From assembly GCF_026340305.1 (NCBI RefSeq), contig NZ_JAPEPI010000001.1, forward strand, positions 1,922,001 to 1,986,000: a stretch of DNA of 64,000 nt, in the 5' to 3' direction. This DNA comes from Streptomyces sp. NBC_01381. GTDB lineage: Bacteria > Actinomycetota > Actinomycetes > Streptomycetales > Streptomycetaceae. This document shows, in pieces, positions 7,402 to 17,400 of the stretch (the stretch's first letter is position 1; every line of letters starts with the position of its first letter). Both the position numbers and the translations under genes were made by a program. The notes beneath the pieces are model-generated. The model saw only the letters and a program-made list of their open reading frames with translations. It did not search any database and was not told where the DNA came from.

Positions 7402-10208
7402 GGGGAACGCACGGGGAAGTACGCCGTCAGGAACGCGCGGATGGCGAGCGCCATCTCCTCGTCGGACAGTTCGCTGTCCGGGGACTCGCCGATGCAGAAG
7501 GCCGTCTGGTTGCGGGACTGCAGCAGTTGGCCGAGGCGGGTGTGGTCCGCGCGCCGCCCGATGTCCACGAAGTCGTACGCGATGTCCCCCGGCACCGCGC
7601 GGCCGGTGAGATACGCGTAGTGGTGGTGCAGGGACGACACGAGCGCGAGGTCGCCGTTCGAGCGGAAGCGGCTGCGGGCGGTGGCCTCGAGCTCGTCCGC
7701 GAACCGTTCCGTGAGCTCGGCGAGCACGCCGCGGTGCAGGGCGTAGGGCGCGTGGAAGAAGCTGTGGGTCGCCGTCCTGCCGAACTCGCGGCGCAGCAGC
7801 TCGCGGTTGTTCTTCGCCGCCGCCAGATAGCCCTCGTCGTCCGGCGACACCGGGAGGGCGGGCACGGACGCCGTCGACCAGAAGAAGCGGGCGGTGCCGG
7901 AGCTGAGGAAGAAGGTGTCCGGGGTGGTGGGGCGGCCCAGGAACATGTCGTCGTTGAAGTAGAGGAAGTGCTCCGACAGGCCCTCGATGCGGTGCAGTTG
8001 GCTCTCGATGGAGTGCGAGTTGAAGGTGGGGAGCGCGGCGTCCGGGTCGGCGAAGAGATCGCGGTGGTCGACCACCGTCACGTCCGGGTGGTCCGTGTTC
8101 AGCCAGGAGGGCGTCTGGCCCGCCGTGACGAGGTAGATGTGCCGGATCCACGGGGCGTACATCGCCAACGAGCGCAGTGAGTAACGGAGTTCGTCGCGGT
8201 TGCGGAAGCGGACCGCGCCGTGGTCCGCGGACGAGCCGTCGTCGGGGCCGCCGAGCGTGGCCTCGCGGCGGGCGCGCCACTCGGGGTCGGAGTCGTCGAC
8301 CCAGGTGTAGACGGCGTCGATGGGGAAGTCGACGTCTCTCATGAGGAGTTGGGAGAAGACGTCGAGGGTCGGGTAGGTGCGGTCGGCGACGCGCAGGGTC
8401 GCGGTGGGGGCGAGCGAGGGGAGTTCGGTCCCGGCGAGGGTGGTGCCGAAGGGGGCGCGGCGGGTGTCGGACCCGGGGTCGAGGCGCGGCCAGAATGCCA
8501 CCGTGCAGGCCTGGCCGACGCCGTGCCGCAGGGAGAGCGTCGTCGTGGTCACCGGCTTGAAGACCCGGACGCCCGCGACCTCGCCGATGCGGTCGAGGCG
8601 TTCGGCGAGCACCACTCCGGGGGCCGCGTCGCGCGGGTTGACCAGCTCGGCGTAGACGGGCCGGCCGTGCAGGGACTCGGCGAGCGCCTTGAGGGCGCCG
8701 TCGCGCTCGTCGTCGGCCACGGCGATGGTGTGCGCGGTGCCGGCGTCGCGGACCAGGACGTACGGGATGTCCTGCGCCTCCAGGGCGGTGGCGGTGAGTT
8801 CGAGGTTCCAGTCGGCCATGTCGGGCGCGAGCACGTCGTCGCGCCGCTCGGCCAGGCGGCCCACCGAGCGGATGAGCGGTCCGCCGGTCTCGGCGGCGGC
8901 GATCTCGTCCTCGCGGGCGCGCTCGTCGGCGTCCGGGGCGGCGTCCAGGGTGTACGGGGTGGTCGGGCGGAAGCCGCTGCCGCCGGACGCGACGCCGAGC
9001 GCCACCCGGTCCGCCCGGTCGCGCAGCCGCTCGGGGGCGCCACGGCGGGCCACGAGCCGGGAGTACAGCTCCTGCCAGCGCGCGGTGACCTCGGCGGAGG
9101 AGAAACGGGCGTAGACGCCTTCGCGCGCGGCACGGGCGTAGGAGCGCCGGGTCTCCGGGTCTCCCATCAACTCGGCCATGGCGGCTGCCAGTTCACGTAC
9201 CTCGCCGGGCGGTACGAGCAGTCCGTCCACGCGGTGCCTGACGATCTCGGCGGGCCCGGTCAGGACGTCGTACGCGACGACGGGCACGCCGGCCGCGAGC
9301 GCTTCGAGCAGCACCAGCGGGAACGCCTCGTTGTGCCCGGCGGTCATCAGGCTGAGCCCCGCCTTGGCCCACTCGGCGGCCATGTCCTGGCAGGGACCCA
9401 GGAGTTCGACGCGGTCCTGCAGGCCGAAGCCGTCGACCAGGCGGCGCAGCTGCTGCTCGCGGTGGCCGCCGCCGAAGATCCGCAGCGTCCAGTCGGGATA
9501 GGCGTCGGCCAGCTCGGCGAAGGCCCGTACGGCGTGGTCGACGCGCTTCTCGCCGGTGAGCCGCGCGGCCATGACGATGACCTTGCTCTCGCCGTCGGCG
9601 CGCGGCCGGAAGCCGTCGGGCACCGCGTTCGGGATGACCGCGAGCTCGGGGGCGGTGGCGCCGAGGGACTCCGCGATCCAGTCACGGGTGCGGTCGGTGA
9701 GGGCGACCAGGGCGTCCAGGCGCGGCGCGTGAAGCAGCAGGGGCTCGCCGGAGGGGCCGCGGCGCTGCGTCGGGCGGTGCTCCTGGTGCACGGTGACGAC
9801 GTGGGCGGGGACCAGCTCGACGGCGGCGGCCATCAGGGCGGGCGTGGTGGTGACCAGGACGTCGGTGTCCAGCGTTGCGAGGGCGGCGGCCATCTCGACG
9901 TCGGAGAGCCGGTCGAACGCGGGCTCCCAGTCCGGCCTGATCAGCTCGCTGGGCAGCGCGGCGAGCGTCCGGCACGCCGCGTCGTCCAGGCGCGAACCGC
10001 GCACCGGCCGCTCGGGGGTGGCGCTGCGGTCCACCAGATAGCGGACGGGGAGGCTGCGGGCCTCGGGGAAGAACGGCTCGGGGCGGGTCCGGAAGACGGA
10101 GATGACCTCGACGTCGTGCCGGTCCGCCAGATGCTGCGCCTGGGTGTAGGTGGCCAGCTCGGTGCCGCCCATCTCGTCGCCCCAGCCGAGGAGGTACGTG
10201 ATCTTCAT
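7383..10208 (-). CDS. GT4 glycosyltransferase fused to Stealth-family sugar-phosphotransferase
   Basis: 941 aa from ATG 10208, with AGGAG 7 bases upstream. Residues 1-400 form a GT-B/GT4 enzyme (MKITYLLGWGDEMGGTELAT, and the EX7E-type motif in HNEAFPLVLLEALAAG). The C-terminal half is a Stealth phosphotransferase with its conserved regions in order: FPIDAVYTWVDDSDPEW near 627, RDELRYSLRSL with APWIRHIYLVTAGQ near 668-700, HSIESQLHRI with EHFLYFNDDMF near 729-755, and SNGDLALVSSLHHHYAYLTG near 845-865. Stealth enzymes transfer sugar-1-phosphate from UDP-sugars to form phosphodiester links, as in meningococcal capsule. One polypeptide could therefore both add a sugar and polymerise through phosphate. 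The 10243-11220 gene lies 34 bases upstream on the same strand, probably one operon. Confidence 0.92.
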   Translation of the reverse strand: MKITYLLGWGDEMGGTELATYTQAQHLADRHDVEVISVFRTRPEPFFPEARSLPVRYLVDRSATPERPVRGSRLDDAACRTLAALPSELIRPDWEPAFDRLSDVEMAAALATLDTDVLVTTTPALMAAAVELVPAHVVTVHQEHRPTQRRGPSGEPLLLHAPRLDALVALTDRTRDWIAESLGATAPELAVIPNAVPDGFRPRADGESKVIVMAARLTGEKRVDHAVRAFAELADAYPDWTLRIFGGGHREQQLRRLVDGFGLQDRVELLGPCQDMAAEWAKAGLSLMTAGHNEAFPLVLLEALAAGVPVVAYDVLTGPAEIVRHRVDGLLVPPGEVRELAAAMAELMGDPETRRSYARAAREGVYARFSSAEVTARWQELYSRLVARRGAPERLRDRADRVALGVASGGSGFRPTTPYTLDAAPDADERAREDEIAAAETGGPLIRSVGRLAERRDDVLAPDMADWNLELTATALEAQDIPYVLVRDAGTAHTIAVADDERDGALKALAESLHGRPVYAELVNPRDAAPGVVLAERLDRIGEVAGVRVFKPVTTTTLSLRHGVGQACTVAFWPRLDPGSDTRRAPFGTTLAGTELPSLAPTATLRVADRTYPTLDVFSQLLMRDVDFPIDAVYTWVDDSDPEWRARREATLGGPDDGSSADHGAVRFRNRDELRYSLRSLAMYAPWIRHIYLVTAGQTPSWLNTDHPDVTVVDHRDLFADPDAALPTFNSHSIESQLHRIEGLSEHFLYFNDDMFLGRPTTPDTFFLSSGTARFFWSTASVPALPVSPDDEGYLAAAKNNRELLRREFGRTATHSFFHAPYALHRGVLAELTERFADELEATARSRFRSNGDLALVSSLHHHYAYLTGRAVPGDIAYDFVDIGRRADHTRLGQLLQSRNQTAFCIGESPDSELSDEEMALAIRAFLTAYFPVRSPYERGA

Positions 10209-10242
10209 GAGGTCTCCTGAGTGGGGTCCGGTCCGGACCCCG

Positions 10243-11220
10243 TCATGACGCCTGATCCGTGATGTCCCAGCAAGTGACCGCGAACGCCCCGGACTTGGTG
10301 AAGTGCGCGTGCGCCCGGACCAGGGCGCCGCCGGGCAGGGCGAAGACGCGGAAGGGGGTGGGGAAGGCGGTGGCGGGATCGCGTACGTCGTGGAGCCGGC
10401 GCCCCAGCGGCAGCGGGCCCTCGCCCGCGTCCGTGTCTTCGCCCTCCACGTGGAAGTCCCACACCCACTGGCCGGGGCTCGCCCCCGCCATCTCCCCGAG
10501 CGGCAGCCGGAAGCTGAACTCGGCGCCCTCCCACAGCGCCCCCACGGGGACGGTGACCCCGTCGCGCCGCCGCACCGCCCTCGCCCGCCAGCGCCGCCCC
10601 GCCGCCGTCCTGACGAGTCGCCCGTGCACGGTGATGCCGTCGCCGCCGGGCACGAACCGCACCAGCTCGGCACGCGGCCGCGACCGGGTCACCTGCAGCA
10701 CGGCACGGCCGCTGCGGCAGCGGACGATGCGGATGAGCGTGCCGGTACGGGGGTTGGGGGCATGGAGGACGGTCGGCGTGGGCGGCAGGGCGGCGCCCCC
10801 GTCGATCCCGATGCCGCGCCGCCGCACCCGCCCCCGGGTATCGGCCGTGACCAGCGTCAGCCGCCAGACGCCGTCACCGAGGCGGGGCGAGCCCGCGGGG
10901 CCGCCGCTCGCCTCGTCGAGTACGTCGCGCAGCGTCGCCGTCCCGGTGAGCAGCGGCCCCCCGTCGGTGTGCCGCTCGAAGGCGAGCGGTACGCGGAAGC
11001 GCCGGTGTCCGCGCGACACCAGAAGATGCGCGCGTTCGATCCGCTCCCCGTCAGGGGCGGCGACCGCGAGGTTGAGCGTGCGGCTGTCCCGCAGCGAGAG
11101 GTGTACGGGAGGCGGAAGCAGCTCCGTCCGCCCGGTGGCGCGGCCCGCCGCGGCACGCTCCACGCGGAAGCGGGTCGTCCGTGCGGTGGCGAGGAACCGC
11201 CTGAACCGAATGTGGCGCAT
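10243..11220 (-). CDS. Hypothetical protein resembling the beta-rich spacer of the GT2/TagF-like fusions
   Basis: 325 aa from ATG 11220, with no convincing Shine-Dalgarno sequence. The N-terminus is very basic (MRHIRFRRFLATARTTRFRVERAAAG) and has no signal peptide. The rest alternates hydrophobic and charged residues as in beta-sandwich domains, with phrases such as LPPPVHLSLRDSRTLNLAV and RAVLQVTRSRPRAELVRF. By eye these resemble the non-catalytic spacers of the large GT2/TagF-like proteins (for example RLVLGFSKGRLVLRIQDYVA in the 1288 gene). It directly precedes the GT4-Stealth gene and probably shares its mRNA. It could be a scaffold or acceptor-binding partner of the transferases; no catalytic motif is visible, so the function is unknown. 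Confidence 0.7.
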   Translation of the reverse strand: MRHIRFRRFLATARTTRFRVERAAAGRATGRTELLPPPVHLSLRDSRTLNLAVAAPDGERIERAHLLVSRGHRRFRVPLAFERHTDGGPLLTGTATLRDVLDEASGGPAGSPRLGDGVWRLTLVTADTRGRVRRRGIGIDGGAALPPTPTVLHAPNPRTGTLIRIVRCRSGRAVLQVTRSRPRAELVRFVPGGDGITVHGRLVRTAAGRRWRARAVRRRDGVTVPVGALWEGAEFSFRLPLGEMAGASPGQWVWDFHVEGEDTDAGEGPLPLGRRLHDVRDPATAFPTPFRVFALPGGALVRAHAHFTKSGAFAVTCWDITDQAS

Positions 11221-11331
11221 TGCACCACTTTGCCCGATGTTCACTCGCGGGCTCGGCGTGGCCGCGTACGGGTCACCCGGGTGGCGCAGGGGGGCGTGAC
11301 CGGGCCGGGGGTGAGTGGGATAGGCACCCCA

Positions 11332-12561
11332 ATGATCATTTCCCGTACGCGGCTTCGGCTGTCGCCGCACCTCCCTGCATCCCTTGCCCCGAGCCCCGGT
11401 CCCTTGCTCACCCGGCAGCGCGGGCACAGCAAGCGCGGCCGGAGTCCCGACGCACCCCGCGTCGACTCCCTCACCGGCCTTCGCTTTCTCGCCGCCCTCG
11501 CCGTCTTCGCCCACCACTTCACCGGACTCGGCGCCCAAGGCGGCGTCGCCCACGCGCCGCTGCTCTTTCCCTACTCCACGATGGGCGTGCACGGCGTCGG
11601 GTTCTTCTTCGTCCTTTCCGGCTTCCTGCTCACCTGGGGGCACCGCCCCGGCACCCGCGCCGGCCTCTTCTACTGGCGCAGGATCGGCCGCATCTGGCCC
11701 GCGCACCTGGCCGCCACGGTGCCCTGCGTCCTGGTCTTCTACTTCTGGGGCGGCGTCCCGACGGACCTCTTCAGCTCCGTCGCCTCGCTGTTCCTCGTGC
11801 AGGGCTGGTTCCCCGGCGTCGTCCCGACCCTGCCGGGCAACCCCGTCTCCTGGACCCTCGGCGTCGAGGCCTTCTTCTATCTGCTCTTCCCCTGCGCGAT
11901 CCGCGCCGCCCTGCGGCACCGCACCCGCACCCTGGCCCTCGTCGCTGCGGCGGGCCTCGCCGCGATGTGGGTGCTCAACTGGTGGGCGGACAGCCACCTT
12001 CCGGCCCACACCGCCGAGTGGGTCATGCGGCATCCGGTGGCCCGGCTGCCCGAGTTCGCCGCCGGGATGGTCTGCGCGCTCGCCCTGCGCCGGGGGCATC
12101 GACTCCGGCTCGAACCGCCCGCCGTCGTCGCCACCTTCGCCGTGTACACCGCCGCGTACTGCCACCGCGAGACCTGGGCGTGGCCGCACCTCGCCGACCA
12201 ACTCGGCTTGACCGTCCGGCCGTTGGCCGCCGTCTTCGCCGCCCTCCTCATCACCGCGTACGTCCAGCGTGAGCTGACCGGCCGCAGGGGCTGGCTCTGC
12301 TCCCGCCCCATGGTGCTGCTCGGGCTCTGGTCGTACGCCTTCTATCTGCTGCACCAGACCCTCAACCGGCTGTACATCGAGGCCTGGGACCGGCCGCAGC
12401 CCGAGAACTCCGCCCTGTTCACCCTGATCGGCGTCGCCGCCGTGGCGACCGCGCTGTCCTGGGCGATGTACACGTACGTCGAGGAACCGGCGAGGAAGTG
12501 GTGGGCCCGGCACACACCACGCCGGCTGACCGCCAAGCGGGCCTCCGCGGCGGTCAGTTGA
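11332..12561 (+). CDS. Acyltransferase-3 family membrane protein
   Basis: 409 aa from ATG 11332, preceded by a TAGGCA -10-like sequence only about 6 bases upstream, so translation may be leaderless. After a 45-residue basic N-terminus the acyltransferase-3 signature begins (VDSLTGLRFLAALAVFAHHF), with the conserved catalytic-type His in AHHF, then GFFFVLSGFLLTW and a basic loop WRRIGRIWPAHL. About ten transmembrane segments follow, and it ends YTYVEEPARKWW as in OafA-like enzymes. Members O-acetylate or otherwise acylate surface glycans with acyl-CoA. By position it should decorate the polymer made by this locus. It is divergent from the 10243-11220 gene. Confidence 0.88.
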   Translation: MIISRTRLRLSPHLPASLAPSPGPLLTRQRGHSKRGRSPDAPRVDSLTGLRFLAALAVFAHHFTGLGAQGGVAHAPLLFPYSTMGVHGVGFFFVLSGFLLTWGHRPGTRAGLFYWRRIGRIWPAHLAATVPCVLVFYFWGGVPTDLFSSVASLFLVQGWFPGVVPTLPGNPVSWTLGVEAFFYLLFPCAIRAALRHRTRTLALVAAAGLAAMWVLNWWADSHLPAHTAEWVMRHPVARLPEFAAGMVCALALRRGHRLRLEPPAVVATFAVYTAAYCHRETWAWPHLADQLGLTVRPLAAVFAALLITAYVQRELTGRRGWLCSRPMVLLGLWSYAFYLLHQTLNRLYIEAWDRPQPENSALFTLIGVAAVATALSWAMYTYVEEPARKWWARHTPRRLTAKRASAAVS

Positions 12562-12604
12562 CGGAGTGACCCTTTGGGTGGATACGCGTTGAACGCGGGC
12601 ACAT

Positions 12605-12683
12605 CGAACAATCCCTGAGTCGAAGAATCCCTGAGCCGAACAATCCCTGAGTCGAAGAATCCCTGAGCCGAAGATCCCTGTGC
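12605..12683. repeat. 16-base tandem repeat, about five copies, upstream of a methyltransferase gene
   Basis: Consecutive 16-base units start at 12605, 12621, 12637, 12653 and 12669 with consensus CGAASAATCCCTGAGY. Copies 1 and 3 are identical to each other, and so are copies 2 and 4, making a 32-base higher-order unit; the fifth is degenerate and one base shorter. The array ends just before the GGAGGA ribosome-binding site of the gene at 12694. It could be an array of operator sites or a minisatellite. Confidence 0.9.
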
Positions 12684-12693
12684 TGGAGGAGAC

Positions 12694-13434
12694 GTGCACC
12701 AGTCCGCGTACGAACAGATGGAACTCTGCGTCGAGCAGTACATGCCCAAGGGGAAACGTCACCGGGTGGTCGACCTCGGGGCCCGGATCTCCGACGGGCA
12801 GACCCGCACCCACAAGGCCCTGCTCGAAGGGCACGACACGGAGTACGTGGGCGTCGACGTGCTCGACGGCCGCAATGTCGACTCGGTGATGACCAAGCCG
12901 TACTGCATCCCCGTCAAGTCCCGCAGCGCCGACTTCCTCATCTCCGGGCAGGCCTTCGAGCACATCCCCTTCTTCTGGGCGACGATGCTGGAGATCGCCC
13001 GCGTCCTGAAGCCGAACGGCATCGCCTTCGTGACCGCGCCGTCGCGCGGCCATGTGCACGACGCGCAGGACTGCTGGCGTTACTACCCCGACGGATTCCG
13101 TGCCCTGGCCGCGTACACCCGGCTCGAACTCCGCGAGGCCTACACGGACTTCCCGCCGATGAAGGGCATCCGCCACGCCTACGGAAGGATCGACGCCAAG
13201 CACGCCTACTGGGGCGACTCCGTCGGCGTCTTCCAGCGGCCCGAGCGCTACCCGAGGCTGACGATGGCCCTGGTGCGGTCCACGACGAGGTGGTGGGCGA
13301 ACAAGGTCGGCGGCGTCGAATCCGTCCCGCTGCCCAAGCCCCTCGAGGGCCGCGCACACTGCGGAAGGCCGAAGGTGGTGGCCCCGCGCGCGGGGGACGA
13401 ACAGCCTGTATCGGCACCAAGTCAAGCCAGCTGA
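12694..13434 (+). CDS. Class I SAM-dependent methyltransferase
   Basis: 246 aa from GTG 12694, with GGAGGA ending 3 bases upstream. The Rossmann core shows motif I as RVVDLGARISDG, a following acidic loop VGVDVLDGRNVD, and the later motifs SGQAFEHIPFFWATMLEIARVLKPNGIAFVTAP typical of the Methyltransf_11/25 fold. It lies between an acyltransferase and a TylF-like gene on the same strand, so it probably methylates a sugar or a terminal group of the envelope polymer. The substrate cannot be read from the sequence. The tandem repeat array fills its 5' flank. Confidence 0.85.
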   Translation: MHQSAYEQMELCVEQYMPKGKRHRVVDLGARISDGQTRTHKALLEGHDTEYVGVDVLDGRNVDSVMTKPYCIPVKSRSADFLISGQAFEHIPFFWATMLEIARVLKPNGIAFVTAPSRGHVHDAQDCWRYYPDGFRALAAYTRLELREAYTDFPPMKGIRHAYGRIDAKHAYWGDSVGVFQRPERYPRLTMALVRSTTRWWANKVGGVESVPLPKPLEGRAHCGRPKVVAPRAGDEQPVSAPSQAS

Positions 13435-13489
13435 CACCAGGTTGACGAAATGTGACATCACGGATGAGTCGCGCGTACTGTCCGCTCCC

Positions 13490-14302
13490 ATGGCATGGCG
13501 ACGCGCAGTGAACGGTGCTCTCAAGCAACTGACCGGATACCAGCTCACCCGCAACCCGGTGCCGGCCCAGCGGCCGACCGCGCCGGGCGCGGCGAAGCCG
13601 GCTCCGGCCTCGAAGTCGAAGGCCCTGAAACTCCCCGCGGACTACGACGACGAGGCGAAGGGCATCATCCGTGCGGTGAAGCCGTACACGATGACCTCTC
13701 CCGAACGGCTGAACGCCTTCATCCTGGCGACCCGGCACGTCGTCCGGCACGGCATCCCCGGCGACATCGTCGAGTGCGGTGTGTGGCGCGGCGGTTCGAT
13801 GCAGGCCTGCGCCAAGACGCTGCTCGCCGCCGGTGACACCGAGCGCGACCTGTACCTCTTCGACACGTACGAGGGCATGACCCCGCCCACCGAAGAGGAC
13901 CTGCGCCGGGACGGCAAGTCCGCGGAGGAGCTGCTCAAGGTGCAGGGCAAGGGCCGGCCGATCTGGGCGGTCGCCTCCCTCGACGACGTCAAGTCGGGCT
14001 TCGCGAAGGTGCCGTACCCCGAGGAGCGCGTCCACTACGTCCAGGGAAAGGTCGAGGAGACCGTCCCGCGCGAGGCGCCCGAGAAGATCTCGATCCTGCG
14101 CCTCGACACCGACTGGTACGCCTCCACCCAACACGAACTGGAGCACCTCTACGGCCGGTTGGTCAGCGGCGGCGTACTGATCATCGACGACTACGGCTAC
14201 TGGCAGGGGTCGCGCCAGGCGGTCGACGAGTTCCTGGACAAGACCGGCGAGCGGCTGCTTCTGCTGCGCATGGACGAGGGGCGGATCGCCGTCAAACCCT
14301 GA
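13490..14302 (+). CDS. TylF/MycF-family O-methyltransferase
   Basis: 270 aa from ATG 13490 (MAWRRAVNGALKQLTGY); a TTG at 13442 in the same frame is possible but adds a poor N-terminus. The protein has the family's SAM-binding GDIVECGVWRGGSMQACA, the acidic LYLFDTYEGMTPPTEED, and the metal-binding region LRLDTDWYAST followed by LVSGGVLIIDDYGYW. The Asp residues there bind Mg2+ in MycF-type sugar O-methyltransferases. Family members methylate sugar hydroxyls. Here, between a second methyltransferase and the polymerase fusions, methylation of a cell-wall glycan sugar is likely. A long hairpin follows the stop. Confidence 0.87.
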   Translation: MAWRRAVNGALKQLTGYQLTRNPVPAQRPTAPGAAKPAPASKSKALKLPADYDDEAKGIIRAVKPYTMTSPERLNAFILATRHVVRHGIPGDIVECGVWRGGSMQACAKTLLAAGDTERDLYLFDTYEGMTPPTEEDLRRDGKSAEELLKVQGKGRPIWAVASLDDVKSGFAKVPYPEERVHYVQGKVEETVPREAPEKISILRLDTDWYASTQHELEHLYGRLVSGGVLIIDDYGYWQGSRQAVDEFLDKTGERLLLLRMDEGRIAVKP

Positions 14303-14319
14303 ACCGGACACACCTGTCA

Positions 14320-14366
14320 TCGAGCCCCGTACCCGCAGGCCAACCGGCCGCGGGCACGGGGCTCGA
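14320..14366 (+). terminator. Hairpin terminator after the TylF-like gene
   Basis: A 17-base arm at 14320-14336 pairs with 14350-14366 with one mismatch; the loop itself contains a GGCC/GGCC pairing. It starts 17 bases after the stop at 14302. No U-run follows, which is usual for Streptomyces. Confidence 0.8.
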
Positions 14367-14488
14367 CGCGCGATCACTCGAATGGCTCGCGGCGGGTGAC
14401 CCGTGAGGGCGGCCGTTGTTAACCAGTAGGTCCCCCGCAGGACGCGCAGCCGTGCCCGACAGTTCTCCGGAAGGAATGTGCGCAGCGC

Positions 14489-17400
14489 ATGACACCCCGA
14501 CTCACCGTCGTCGTCCCCGTCTACAACGTCGAGGAGTTCCTCGACTCCTGCCTACGGTCACTGGCCGAGCAGACCATGCCGGACCTCGAAGTGGTCATGG
14601 TCAACGACGGTTCCACCGACGGGAGTCCACGCATCGCCCGCGAGTTCGCCGCGCGGGACGGGAGATTCAGGCTGGTCGAGCAGGAGAACGCGGGGCTCGG
14701 CGCGGCCCGCAACGCGGGGGTCAGAACGGCGCGCGGCACCTTTCTGGCGTTCGTGGACAGCGACGACATTGTGCCGCCCGACGCGTACGAACGGATGCTG
14801 GCGGCGCTCCAGGAGTCGGGCTCGGACTTCGTCACCGGCAACGTCCACCGGCTGCGGTCCGACGGCGTGCGCAGGCAGTCCCCGATGTTCCGCAAGACGA
14901 TGGAGACGGACCGCAGCGGCACCCACGTCACCCGCGACTGGGGTCTGCTCGGCGACCGCATCGCCTGCAACAAGGTCTTCCGCAGGACCTTCTGGGACCG
15001 GCACGACCTCTCCTTCCCGGAGGGCGTCCTGTTCGAGGACACCCCCGTGACGATCCCCGCCCACTTCCTCGCCGACGCCGTCGACGTGCTCAAGGACCCC
15101 GTCTATCTCTGGCGCGACCGCGACGGCTCCATCACCAACGGCCGCACCAGCCCGCGCGCCGTCCGCGACCGCACCGCCGCCGTCCTCGCGGCGAGCGGCT
15201 TCCTCGCCGGGAAGGCGGCGGAGACGGCGGGGACACCGGAGGGGGAGAGCTGGGCCGAGGCCAAGGGGCGCTACGACCGGACGGTGTTCTCCGGGGACCT
15301 GTGGCTGTTCATGGAGGCCCTGCCGCACGGCGACGCCGAGTACCACGAGGCCTTCCTCGACCACGCCAACGCCTTCCTCGCCACCGTCGACCGTTCGGTC
15401 GTGGACGCGCTGCCGCTCGCCCTGCGCGTCAGGTGGTGGCTCGTACAGCAGCGCCGCGCCGGCGACTTGATGGCTTTCATGGCGTACGAGAAGTCCAACC
15501 CCGGAGCCTTCCGGGTCCGCGGTCTGCGCCGGCGCCGGGCCGACTACCCCGGGATCGACGGCCTGCCGCGCGAGACGGTCACCCTCAAGCGCTCCGACGT
15601 GCCGCTCACCGCACAGCTCACGCACGCCGCGTGGGACGACGAAGGACTGCTGCGGCTCAAGGGCTTCGCGTACATCCGCAATCTGCCGGCCGGGCGGATC
15701 GGCGCACGGGCCAGGGCCGCCTGGCTGCGGTCGGGGCGGCGGCGGGTCCTGCCGCTGAAGCTGCGCACGGTGCGGGCGCGCGAGGCGACGTACCGCTCCA
15801 AGCAGGGTCTGCACAGCTACGACCGGTCCGGGTTCGAGACGGTCGTCGACCCGAGGAGGATCGTCACCAAGCGGCGCAGCACCACCTGGAACGTGGAGAT
15901 GGGCGCGGTCAGCGGGCTCCTGCCGCGCACAGGGCCGGTCAGGATGAGCGGTGTTCCGGCGCTGCCCGTGCGGTATCTGGAGGACTTCCTGCGGGTGGCC
16001 GTCACGCACAGCAAGGGGCGGCTGCGGCTGCGCACCGAGCGGGTGGCGGCGCGGCTCGTCGCGCACGAGGGCTGCGGTGGTGCCGTCCGGTTGCACGGGC
16101 GGCTCGCGGCGGGCGAGTCCCAGGCCATCGACTCCGTACGCGTCGAGAACTGGCACACCAAGGAGGCACACGACGTCCCGGCCGTGGTGAACGGCAGGGA
16201 TTTCAGCGCTGATGTGCCGCTCGGCCTCTTCCTGCCCGAGGTGGACGAGCGCACCGGCGAGCCGCGCAAGGCCGACCCGTGGGGCGTCGCGGTGATCCGC
16301 GGCGGCGAGGAGCGCACCCCGCTGGCCACCCGCCCCGAGGTGGCGCCGGGGCGGTACAGCCTGCGGCCGGGGCGTGAACTCCTCGTCCTCGCCAACAGGT
16401 CGGGCAACCTGGAGCTGCGCGACCAGACCGTGCGGCCGCTCGTCGACAGCGTGACCTGGGACGGCGCACTCGTCCTCGAAGGCAGCCACCCGGGCGAAGA
16501 GCCCCGCACCAGGGAGCTTGTCCTCGTCCACGGCGGCCACGGCGACGAGGCCGTCCTTCCGGTGCGGATCGACGGCGGCCGGTTCACCGCGGCCCTGCGC
16601 CCGGAGGCCGTCCGTGGCCACGCGGGCGCTCTGCCGCTCGCCGAGGGGCGCTGGAACCTCTTCCTGCGCGAGCCGGGCGAGAGCGACCCCGATGAGTACA
16701 CCCCGGTGTGCGTGGCGCCCGGCACCTACCGCGGGCTTCCGCTCACCCGCACCCTGTCCGGCCGTGAGATCACCCTGAAGCGGCACGCCCAGGACGGCCT
16801 GCACCTGCGCTCCGGATCCGCGCTGCCCCTGGCCGACCGGGGCGGACCCCGGCAGCGGCGGCTGCGCGATGCGTACGCGGCACAGCGCGGCGGGCCGCTG
16901 CGGGACGCCGTCCTGTACGCCAGCTTCGACGGACGCCAGTACTCCGACTCGCCCCGCGCCATCCATGAGGAACTGGTGGGCCGCGACGCCGAGTTGGAGC
17001 ACCTGTGGGTGGTGCGCGACCAGCAGGTCGACGTGCCCGAGAGCGCACGGCCGATCGCCATGTGGAGCGCCGACTGGTACGAGGCACTTGCCCGCTGCCG
17101 CCACATCGTGACCAACACCCAGCTGCCCGACTGGTTCGAGCGCGCCGAAGGGCAGTTCGTCGTGCAGACCTGGCACGGCACCCCGCTCAAGCGCATCGGC
17201 CGCGACCTGGCGGGACACGCGTCCGGGGACGCCGCCTACATGGCGACGCTGCCCGCCCGCGCCGCCCAGTGGAGCGTCCTCGTCTCCCCGAACCGCTTCT
17301 CGACGCCCCTGCTGCGCGGCGCCTTCGGCCACACCGGCGCGGTCCTGGAGTGCGGCTACCCCCGCAACGACCTGCTGCACGCCGTCGACCGCGAGAAGGT

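Noticed and set aside
12605..12683. Tandem array as a possible CRISPR
   Set aside because: Units are 16 bases with no unique spacers between them and no cas genes are nearby.
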